Shown here one piece after another: positions 54,801 through 64,000 of a stretch of DNA of 64,000 nucleotides. The stretch's first letter is position 1, and every line of letters starts with the position of its first letter. Source of the DNA: Synaphobranchus kaupii. Its lineage: Eukaryota > Chordata > Actinopteri > Anguilliformes > Synaphobranchidae. The notes beneath the pieces were generated by a model. It saw only the letters and a list, made by a program, of their open reading frames with translations. It had not been told where the DNA came from and made no database searches. A program made the position numbers and the translations under genes. Location: positions 111,358,302 through 111,422,301 of the forward strand of contig CM056380.1 in assembly GCA_029718625.1 (NCBI GenBank). The letters are read 5' to 3'.

Positions 54801-56517
54801 TGACTCTATTCCATTTTCTACCCTTTCAGCCTAAATTACGACTGAATACTCTGGGAAAATTCTGACCAATGACCAACTGATCAGTGGTGGGGTACAGAAA
54901 GTGGAGATTATAAGTTGGTAGGCGGCTAAGGTCGGTCATTAACAGGTTTAGTGAATGTACGGCTCTGGGAATTTGACGTAGAGAGCCCATGGACGTTTTA
55001 CGTCGGTTCTTGTCAAATTCGCCTTAAGGAGCCCTTTTAGTGCACGCTAACCTGGGCTCGCAACTATCGATGTAAAATATAATACATGTATTGTGTTAGC
55101 CAGACCCCAACCTCTGAGTTTCTCCACCGAACCGAGATTCGGCAATAGTGTTAATCCCGGGAGCATATATTGAGTAATGGTGGCATACAAGGAAGAGTCG
55201 AGTGTACTCACTCTGAGCTTCACGCATGATTAAAGTAAATTCTAAATTATATTTTAATAATTACGAGTAAACCAATTGTAACTGTTACGCTTACTGTTTG
55301 GGATCATAGATATATTCAATGTGTCGTTCAGCTCCTGTGTGTATGTTCTAATGCTTCCATTGGAATATTGACATTTGGACGACAGGTCGGATATATCTGT
55401 GATAACAACATAGCCCCGTTTACGAACGGGGAATTATAAGAATCGTACTGATCCATTTCAGGCCTGTCTTAAGCGGGATATGGAGCAGCGCATTCATATC
55501 TGACTCGTGGCGACGGACTCAGTATCTTCTTAAATATACTTGTAATATATTCATGACCGGAGGATAAATCACTAAACTCTTTTTATTTACATCACAACAG
55601 CAGAGGACAAACATATTTACTCCTTCCCCTCCAGCTATTCCCTCATTGGTCTAGCTGTGCGGGTTCTACATATTGAGTTAAGTAATTAAATAATGTATTC
55701 TTTGTGAACACTGAGTAGGTCATGGTTCACTCCCTCTGTGTCTCTCTTTCACAAACTGCTGAGAACAGGCAGATGTTTTCGTTACTTGTTTTGAAGGTTA
55801 TTGATAGTTATAGAAAGACAAAACACCAAGAATTGGATACCCTTGTCTCAGTATGTTTAGAAACCGCCCCTTGTGGCAAATCAGTAAAGCAACGATATTG
55901 TGTATAAATCTCCTCTGTATGCTGTTTTTAGGTCAGAGAGATTCTGGTGAGACTCTCTCTCATTCTAAGTTTATCTCCAATAAACTGAAATTCTTTTTCT
56001 TATTCTATTACATCGGTTTGTTGTGGTTCTGTTTGGACAGACTTGCTCACTGTGGGTTGAAAGGGAAAAATCCACGACAATATGGCGTAGTCGGCAGGAT
56101 TGCTAACTTGATTTTCTCCTACGCAGATTTCTCTCAAGTCGGAACGGCTTAGACAGTGCACTGCCGGGAGTTCAAACCCCGAGACCGCAACCCACCTTCT
56201 CACAGAGAGGTAACTGTAACCAGTAGCCTAGAGGAAGGACGGCGGCGACCAGACCGAGGAGAGTAAGACGTCTGTCTGGGGTGATCAATACGCAATCCAT
56301 AGAAAGAGAATCACAGGTGAGCCACCACAGCAAAACGTAACTTGAGGCTGTATCGCGCTCAAATTCTAAAAAGTTTGATTAGTGACCGACGGGTCCGTCA
56401 CTCTGTGGAGTGATTCAAACTGTGGAGGCTGTATGCTACTCCCACCCATGGACTAATATTTCTCTTTTTCTTTCACCTTTTTCTTTCTCTTGTAATGAGC
56501 TCTGAAACATTTTTGTA

Positions 56518-56802
56518 ATGTGGTATCACGTATTGTCAGTAGAGGCAAATGATATACACGGACTAGTACAGGAGAGGCATTTTTGCAGAGGAGATGATTA
56601 TGGTCATTTATACCTGTACGAGACACTTAATGAGGTTGACGAATTTGGAAGTGGTTCTCTGGTTTCTGTTGTAGCTATACCTAGAGGTGAGTGGTTAAAA
56701 GAGAAGGAAACGGCATTAATAGAAGTTAGGCTAAACGTTCACCCTGAAAGTGAGGGCAATTATCCAGAGGATAGTGCAGAGTCTGAAACTGATTCTGACT
56801 AA
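56518..56802 (+). CDS. Small open frame in ERV leader, block B
   Basis: 94 codons, same predicted protein as 10064-10348. Unrecognised. Confidence 0.42.
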   Translation: MWYHVLSVEANDIHGLVQERHFCRGDDYGHLYLYETLNEVDEFGSGSLVSVVAIPRGEWLKEKETALIEVRLNVHPESEGNYPEDSAESETDSD

Positions 56803-56823
56803 AATAGGCCTAATTAAAAGGGA

Positions 56824-56855
<32 letters not shown>

Positions 56856-56910
56856 AAAAAAAAAAAAAAAATTCAAAGTCATAGTTTGGTTGTGGGACAA
56901 ACGCACAAAA

Positions 56911-57546
56911 ATGGGTTCTAAAAATTCAAAGAAGCAGGACTCTGGTCCGGCAACCACACACCAGCGTGTTAAATGGCAAAAGTTAGGTTTCCCTGAAAAA
57001 GGCTCTTTTAGCCTAAATCAGATTGATAACCTAAAAATGCGGCTGCGGTCATATGAGGTTAAAAATAGTAAACGTAAAAATAAATGGCAACCCGACTGGG
57101 ATGTAGTAGATTTGTGGGAAAAGGAATCAAAATTAAGGCAGGAAAAACAGACCAAGGGAGAAAATAAAAATACTGTGGAGAAATCCCAACAAAGTAATTC
57201 AGTGCTATCTCCTGTTGTGCATTCCGGCGGCTCTTTGTATCCCAATGTAGCACAGCTTGCAAGCATACACAAAATTAACCTGGACTTGGACTGTCCTGCG
57301 TGTCCTCCAGCTTATGTTCCACAGCAAGCGGCAGGAGCTCACGGACATCCCTCAGCCCCTGCTCTCCAGGCAGTGCATTCCAGTGCTGCTGCACAACCAT
57401 CTGCGAGTGGGCCGGCGACCAGAGCGAGACCTGCAGCTTCAGTAGGCCCAGATTCCACAGTACAGGTAACTTCCCACAAGGGTGAACTGCACGAGGTAGA
57501 GATGCCTACCATCCATACAATGATGATGCTGCGTCTGCGTATATGA
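56911..57546 (+). pseudogene. gag: ERV gag N-terminal part, block B
   Basis: Copy of 10457-11092 with the same MGSKNSKK start and the same break. Confidence 0.75.
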
Positions 57547-58127
57547 AGCAGATAGATACTTTGGAAACCAGTATGAAAACCGAATTCCCTGTTCGTCTGA
57601 ACTGGGAAGCAGTCAGACAGGTTAAACAAAAGCCTGGTGAAACTGTTAATGATTTTCTTGAGAGACTTTCAGAGAAGTACGACGCACACAGTGGAATGGA
57701 CAAACCAGAAAACAGCGAGACTCTTACTCCGTACGAGACTCAGCTAACCCACTGTTTCCTGGATGGATTGGATAAACACCTTGCAACCGCTATTAAGACC
57801 TCCTGTGTTGGCTGGCAGACTCGGAGACTTAAGGACGTTCTCCGTTATGCTGTTCACTGCGAAGAACAGGACCGCGACAAGCAACACAAAGACAAAAAGA
57901 AGAGCGACAAGATGACCTCTCAGCTGCAGCTGGCCCAGCTCCATTCCTACCAGGGGAACCGAGACGGTGCCGGTGGACAGCAGCAGCAAAGGAGAGGCCG
58001 CGGCAGACGTGGAGGATGGAATCAAGGGAACAGACAGAGACCCAACTCCATGGGACCCACTACCATGGTGGATTATGATGTTTGCCGAAGGTGTGGAAAA
58101 AAAGGGACATTGGGCTCGCGGTTGTAA
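57543..58127 (+). pseudogene. gag: ERV gag capsid/nucleocapsid part, block B
   Basis: Copy of 11089-11673, with the zinc knuckle split at the same A run. Confidence 0.78.
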
Positions 58128-58221
58128 ATTTTCCGGTAATGCTGATAATTGGGACACAGCACCCCACGGGAATGTTACTTTCCAACATCCTGGGGGTCAA
58201 GCTGGATTACCTGGACAATGA

Positions 58222-59247
58222 CATTTTGTGGGGGACGAGGAAACGCATGCGGACAAGGAGGGTGAGTTCACTGGGTTCCTTTACCATACGACTCCAAATG
58301 CGTTACCACTTTGGTCATTAAAAGTTGATGGGCGAGCATTAGACTTCATTGTGGATACGGGAGCTGGTCGGTCTGTAATAACAGCTAAATCATGGGATTC
58401 AAAACCTCCTCTTTTTAGTGGTAAAACCATGCTCAGCCAAGATGCTGGTGGAAATACCACGACAGAGAAATTTACAGCTCCATTACTGGTGCAAGATTTC
58501 AATACGGGCTCAAATATTACTTTGAAACATGCGTTCTTGTTCTCCCCTGTATGTCCGGTAAACCTGCTTGGCAGAGACTTAATGTGCAAATTAGGTCTGA
58601 GTGTGCAGTGTACTGATGACGGTTTAACTATTGACAGAGCTGCTACGGCGGAAACTCTAGAAATGTTTTACTATGCTTGGGATCTGGACAGATCCTCAGA
58701 CACAGCTAAAGCCATACAAATGGCCAGAACTGAGTGGACAGGCACTGGTGACAGACTGACAGAATTACAACTACATGTAACAGCACATTTTAGTCGAGGT
58801 AGAGATTGGGAATTTGAAAAGAATTGGTACGGTGATTGTAAATTAAATTCGACATTGTTTTTGGTTGGTCGCGATTTCTGTGCATTGTCTGTACAATTGA
58901 GCTCAGCACAGCAGCAATTCTATTCCATAGCGGGAAGTGCACCCCATGTATCACTGTGCAAAGCCTCAAATAAAAAATGGGAGGACACAGGGCCATGGGT
59001 GAAATTATGTTTGAATACCACGGACTGGGAAAAGACAGGGGAATTTTCAAAATATTCTCCCTCTCTGCGTGTCACTGCGCACGAGTTTCCGAACTCTCTG
59101 ACAGCTGTCTGCAGCATTCATGAGTTGTTGTGTGACACCCAAGCCTACTTGCATTTGTCAGACCCGAGATTCAGTGCAATTCCCTTTCAATTGTGGGCAA
59201 CGTCCCAGAATGATGTGGGGCTCATAGCTGGAGTTACTCCACTTTAA
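58222..59247 (+). CDS. pro: ERV protease plus unassigned domain, block B
   Basis: Copy of 11768-12793: VDTGAG protease motif, the two H-x-T/S motifs and the same terminal TAA before reverse transcriptase. Confidence 0.7.
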   Translation, partial: HFVGDEETHADKEGEFTGFLYHTTPNALPLWSLKVDGRALDFIVDTGAGRSVITAKSWDSKPPLFSGKTMLSQDAGGNTTTEKFTAPLLVQDFNTGSNITLKHAFLFSPVCPVNLLGRDLMCKLGLSVQCTDDGLTIDRAATAETLEMFYYAWDLDRSSDTAKAIQMARTEWTGTGDRLTELQLHVTAHFSRGRDWEFEKNWYGDCKLNSTLFLVGRDFCALSVQLSSAQQQFYSIAGSAPHVSLCKASNKKWEDTGPWVKLCLNTTDWEKTGEFSKYSPSLRVTAHEFPNSLTAVCSIHELLCDTQAYLHLSDPRFSAIPFQLWATSQNDVGLIAGVTPL

Positions 59248-59823
59248 GTAACCCCTAAATCTGAATACAGACCATGCAAACGTCAATATCCCCTACGCCC
59301 AGAAGCCGAAGACGGCATTGTCCCCGTATTTAATGCGTTGTTAGAAGCTGGTGTTGTGGTTCCCTGTCCTGACTCTCCATGCAACACTCCTATCTTGCCT
59401 GTAAAAAAGCCTGATGGGTCTTGGCGGTTCGTACAAGATTTACGAGCTGTGAACAGCGCCGTTCAACAGCGCGCTCCCGTTGTGCCAAACCCCGCAACCA
59501 TTCTTGCACAGGTCCCGGGTAATGCTAAATATTTTTCTGTGATCGATCTAGCGAATGCATTCTTTAGTATTCCTGTTGATGTAAATTCCCAGTACTGGTT
59601 TGCCTTTACATTCAGGGCAAAAAGGTATACCTGGTCTCGATTACCCCAGGGGTATGCTGAATCACCAGCTGTTTTTTCAGCAGCGCTGCAGGAAAACTTG
59701 GAACAATTCCAGTTTTCTTCAGGCCAAAGTACTTTGATTCAATACGTTGATCTCCAGACGAGCACAGCTGTATTCAGGATTCACTTGAACTGTTGACATT
59801 CCTAGCCACAGAGGGCCACAAAG
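59248..59823 (+). pseudogene. pol: ERV reverse transcriptase N-terminal half, block B
   Basis: Copy of 12794-13369 with the same YVDL lesion and TGA. Confidence 0.84.
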
Positions 59824-59827
59824 TTAA

Positions 59828-62227
59828 CCCTATTTACTTTGGCCCATTTGGCCGAATTTTCGCCTAGTTTTTACTAGTGTCAATTAAGTGCCAATATCTC
59901 AAAAACTATTCACTGCACATCCATGGTTGAAAGTTTCAATGAAAGAAGAGGCTTGTACCATTCAGAAATTTGCATCAGAATAAATTTATGTAAAAATGGT
60001 CACATACAGTTTATACATAATACACATAAAAAAACAAAAAAAAGTACAAAACGCCTTGTGTTTTTACAGTTTAGCACTGAATATTTCAACTTCAAAGTAC
60101 TGGAGCAAGCCAGAATTCCTTACACTAGTGCACTGATATGTTGTCCACTTGTGTATAGAATTTGGTAAAGATATCTACAGGCTTTCCTTATCCATTGGTA
60201 ATTTTTCCAAAACTGTGCCCAGTGTCCCAATATTTATCCGAACGTCTCCAAATATAAAACATGTGCATATCTTTCTGTCTAGGCATGTCAATCATCAGAA
60301 AACTTTATTTTTCTTTTAAAACATTTTTTGTAATACAGAATGTGAAGAAAATTAACCTACACATGTTTTGTGTTTATGTGTATGAGGGTATTCTCTTACA
60401 AAGCGTGCCCAAAAGTGCCCAAATACCTCTCCGAAAAGGATTACTTACCCTAATGTTATCCAACCAATCTGCTTTACATTTAAAATGGCACTGTACTTCA
60501 AAGTTAGATTTACCAGAGCCCCATAAGCCAGCAGAATAACAGGTTTATCCATAACAAGCCTTCAACTTGACTTTTTACAGCAAAAGTAATGAATTATACA
60601 TCACTATTTGGCAAACCTGTCTGTTACCACCTCCTACGACAGAGGTGTTAGGTGGGGGAGGGGTGTCTTCACTGTCCTCCCTGAAAAAGACAGATTCAAG
60701 TACATTACTAAGTAGAATCACTAAAAAATGAGAACACAAATTATCTCAAAAAGACATATGGCAAGTATTACAATTAAGTGGGAAAAAAAATGTATATATA
60801 TATATATATATACGTATATACATTAAAAAATCTTACATCCACAGTACGTCTGATATTAGCTCCAACATAATTAGCAATCGTAGCTAACTAGGATTTATGA
60901 ATTAGTATGTCAGCTTGCACGAACTAAATTACATTATTATAATACTGTAATGTCTTGACTGAACCGTGAAATAAAGTACTAAGAATGGATGTCGTTTCAT
61001 GCGTAAATTCAACAACTAGCCCTTGTGTTGGTTGCTGCACAAAGAAACTGCGAATGAACGCTAGAAAACAAAGAGCAGGCGCTGCTTACCAGCCTGTGAC
61101 GCCATAGAAGCTAACTAGCGAACTCCTGCGAGAATCCATTTATCACCAAACTAAAAATACTCTAGATAATAGCGCTCCATACTGTTGATAATTATGATGA
61201 TAATAATAACAATAATAATAATAATTTGTATTATATATTTTTTAAAACACTTACATGTCCAGGCACGGGTCCATGCCAGAGTCATTGCTCTGCCAGAACA
61301 CAGACTTCTTCGCCTCTGGGACACTTCTTCACCTCCAAAACCTGAGTAACCGTGAAATAAGCGCTCTTCTTTCCACCGTTGATTGCCACGTTCGCGTATA
61401 AATGTATAAAATAATCGTAAACTTTGAAGCAGCAAAGACATCACCAGCGCAATTGCATCATACAGCTGCCCGTGTCTGCGTACAGAGAAAGACTGGTCTG
61501 TGACGTTTTTTCAGCTCACAAAAAAAGCTACACATTGCTAAATACATCGGGATAGACTGAAAACGTAATTGTAACAGCAATCCAGCCCATCCCTTCCAGG
61601 ATAAACTCAGTCAAAATGGCCACAGGCGTCATGTGATGCTGTCGACAGTCAGGAGCGCACAGCCGATTGCCCTATGGGCTGTCTTTACGCGTGGATACAG
61701 CGCCGTTCACAGTCGCTTGAATATGACATGTTTTACTTCGTTTGAAAGGGCAGGAAGCCCCGTAGAAGATAATCTACGTGTTTTACGGTAGATCATTCCT
61801 GTAGCAGTCTAGTAATGCTTTTACGCAACGGTAGTAACGTAGTACAAACGCAAAAGCGAAGGGTACGCACTGTGGAAATTGAGACTTTCCTGGATAATGG
61901 ATAAATGGGTTACGAAAAAACGTTGAGGATTCTTCAGAAAAGGGCTATAACTGCATAACCAGGTATCGTATTTGGTTGCTTAAACATGTTTATCAAGAGA
62001 ATTTGTAGAAAATAAAATGTATTTATACAAAACCGGAAGTATATCGGTTGTATGCATACTGAAGTGAGCACGGGAAAAAAACACCTAATGTTTATTTATA
62101 CAACTTTTCAATAATATACAATTGTTCCTGAATCAGATCTTGATTTTTTAGCGTGTTGAAATGGTACCAAGACCTTTTGTGATACGCATTTTATTGCCTG
62201 TGACTGCGGCGAGGTGAAGGCTGTAAA
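59828..62227. mobile_element. piggyBac-like element in ERV pol, block B, lacking its right end
   Basis: Copy of 13374-15773 with TTAA only on the left (59824-59827). The last 238 bp and the right inverted repeat are missing. The switch to pol sequence occurs within TGTAAA at 62222-62227. Confidence 0.88.
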
Positions 62228-62469
62228 TTCCCAGTACTGGTTTGCCTTTACATTCAGGGCAAAAAGGTATACCTGGTCTCGATTACCCCAGGGGTATGCT
62301 GAATCACCAGCTGTTTTTTCAGCAGCGCTGCAGGAAAACTTGGAACAATTCCAGTTTTCTTCAGGCCAAAGTACTTTGATTCAATACGTTGATCTCCAGA
62401 CGAGCACAGCTGTATTCAGGATTCACTTGAACTGTTGACATTCCTAGCCACAGAGGGCCACAAAGTTAA
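62222..62469 (+). repeat. In-register replaced tract: pol sequence with empty insertion site
   Basis: Repeats 59580-59827 (and 13126-13373), the reverse transcriptase segment before the insertion, here ending at a single TTAA followed directly by downstream pol (62470 on). It replaces exactly the same number of bases as the missing end of the piggyBac element, so the +46454 offset is unchanged on both sides. Confidence 0.9.
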
Positions 62470-64000
62470 ACAGGAGAAACTGCAATTTGCATTAAATACT
62501 GTTACCTACTTAGGACACACTGTTTCTGCAGAAGGCAAATCTTTGGGAACTGACAGAATCCAAGCGATTCTTGACCTCCCTAAACCGGTTACAAAAAAGC
62601 AGGTAATGTCTTTTCTAGGCATGACAGGGTACTGTAGGCAATGGATTTCTGATTACGCTGAAATCTCCCAACCCTTGCAAGATTTGGCACATGGCCATGA
62701 TCTAGCAGCTAATGATAATGTCACATGGACAGAGATTGCTGAAATTTCCTTTCAGAAGTTGAAACAACAATTGGCCTCTTCTCCTACTTTGGGCCTGCCT
62801 GACATGATTAAACCTTTTCTTTTGACTGTTGATGAGAAGGGCGGCTACATGTCTGCTGTTCTTTTGCAAAAGCACGGTGATAAGCACAGGCCTGTGGCAT
62901 ACTATTCTCAGCGACTTGATGCTGTTTCTAGGGGCCTTCCTCTTTGTTTGCGCTCCATTTCAGCAGCGGCTTTGGCGGTAACTGCATCTGCATCACTTGT
63001 TGCTTATCGTCCTCTCACTGTCCTTGTTCCGCATGCGGTAGCAGAAATTCTGTTAAAGCAAAAAACAGCTCATTTCTCACCAGCTCGAATGCTTCACTAT
63101 CAACATGTGTTGCTCTCTTTGCCAAATGTTACAGTCAAGCGATGCAATGTTCTGAATCCCGCTACTCTTTTACCTACACCTGAGGATGGGGAGCCGCATA
63201 ATTGTGTTCATGTGTTAGATCAAATTCTCTCCCCCCGTCCTGACCTCGCCACCACTCCCCTCTCAAATGCAGACTTTGATATGTTTGTTGACGGTTCTGC
63301 CAGTCGATGTCCCCTCACAGGTGACAGTCAGGTTGGCTATGCAGTAGTGACACAACACCAGGTTCTGGAGTCAGCCCGCCTTCCTGGACATCTCTCAGCA
63401 CAGGCAGCTGAACTGTTCGCTCTTACACGCGCTTGCCATTTGGCTGAAGGTAAAACTGTAAATATTTTCACTGACAGCAGATATGCTTTTGGAGTTGTGC
63501 ACGACTTTGGAACTCTTTGGCAGCATAGAGGCTTCCTTACCTCTACAGGGAAAACTATACAGAATGGACACTTAGTGAGCTGCCTCCTACAGGCGATTCT
63601 TTTGCCTGCTGCCATTGCTATATGTAAATGCTCCGCTCACACAAACCAGACTGATGCTATCTCTCAAGGTAATGAACAGGCGGACTTGGCTGCCAAGACA
63701 GCTGCAATCGCCCCCCCTCACACAACTCTCAGTCTGCTCACACAGGCTGCTGTTCCCACAGACACTCCAATGGCCTCTGTACAGGACTGCCAAGCTGGGG
63801 CCACACCCCAGGAAAAGGCCAAATGGAAGCGAGACGGCACCTACACTGATGGGGTCTGGCTAGGCCCTACTGGTAAACCCTGTTTATCTCGTTTTTTATT
63901 TCCCTATTATGCTAAATTGACTCATGGACTGGATCATGTGTCAAAAGGAGGGATGATATCTTTGATGTCCAGACACTGGGACACGGATTTTCTACTTATG
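62470..64000 (+). pseudogene. pol: ERV pol: RT C-terminus and RNase H, block B (partial)
   Basis: Copy of 16016-17546 with the same RNase H catalytic residues (VDGSAS, AELFALTRA, FTDSRYAF, GNEQADLAAK). Cut by the window edge before the integrase core. Confidence 0.86.

Larger units (their letters stand above)
43337..55670 (+). mobile_element. Element X, complete, carrying the Gmr1-like insertion (block B)
   Basis: 5' LTR 43337-44869 plus 49871-50295, primer site 50298-50315, internal region 50296-53717, purine tract 53701-53717 and 3' LTR 53718-55670. Without the Gmr1-like insertion and its 5-bp duplication it is about 7.3 kb. The target duplication is 3 or 4 bp within ATATAT, since the LTR end and target share bases. 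The internal 3.4 kb is the same as 3842-7263 and has no recognisable genes. Confidence 0.85.
55671..64000 (+). mobile_element. ERV, second copy (block B), truncated by window edge
   Basis: Same order and same frame breaks as block A at +46454: LTR rest 55671-56079, tRNA-Ser primer site 56083-56101, leader frame, gag, protease, broken reverse transcriptase with piggyBac-like element, RNase H. The window ends in pol. The one structural difference is the replaced tract at 62222-62469. Confidence 0.92.

Noticed and set aside
9217..64000. Blocks A and B as two independent ERV insertions
   Set aside because: They share the same insertion site in the MITE, the same nested insertions and the same gene lesions, so they are copies of one event.

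Overview
The window looks like teleost fish DNA. It holds an array of interferon-induced tetratricopeptide-repeat (IFIT) genes, Tc1/mariner and piggyBac-type DNA transposons, a Gmr1-type Ty3/gypsy element and a fish-type endogenous retrovirus (ERV). The species cannot be named from the sequence alone. No bacterial, plasmid or free-virus signature was seen.

Layout. (1) 1-20761 is the right-hand part of a nested retroelement block, block A. It holds a minus-strand Gmr1-like gypsy fragment (1-3416), the rest of a 7.3 kb non-autonomous LTR element called X here (3417-9216), and a plus-strand ERV (9217-20761) whose pol is split by a 2.6 kb piggyBac-like element (13374-16011). (2) 20762-43239 is the IFIT array. 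It has three minus-strand copies of exon 2: gene 1 at 27715-29029, gene 2 at 33769-35107 and gene 3 at 40579-41896. Three one-codon first exons with ISRE/TATA-type promoters lie at 21601-21605, 30348-30352 and 36401-36405. The first of these belongs to a gene whose exon 2 is left of the window, and the exon 1 of gene 3 is right of it. Each intron carries a ~0.9 kb piggyBac-like MITE. The intergenic DNA carries a Tc1-related MITE, fragments of the last exon of a COMTD1-like methyltransferase gene, a dead Tc1 transposon, solo LTRs and a SINE-like insert. (3) 43240-64000 is block B, the same nested block again, offset by exactly 46454 bp and nearly identical. It carries the complete Gmr1-like element (44870-49870) with one intact 1407-residue gag-pol frame.

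History read from the insertion boundaries: the ERV entered the (CA)n tract of the intronic MITE (CCAC on both sides). X entered the 5' LTR of the ERV. The Gmr1-like element entered the 5' LTR of X (ATTAT duplication). The piggyBac-like element entered ERV pol (TTAA duplication). The whole ~46.5 kb unit (three IFIT genes plus nested block) was then duplicated in tandem, or was placed twice by the assembler.

Gene 1 and gene 2 look intact (439 and 447 residues). Gene 3 has a premature stop and also hosts the ~20 kb ERV nest in its intron. The ERV is broken in gag, pol and env. The Gmr1-like element is the only mobile element here that looks potentially autonomous. Block B also contains a 248-bp tract where the end of the piggyBac element is replaced, in exact register, by pol sequence carrying an empty insertion site. 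This may be a consensus error.
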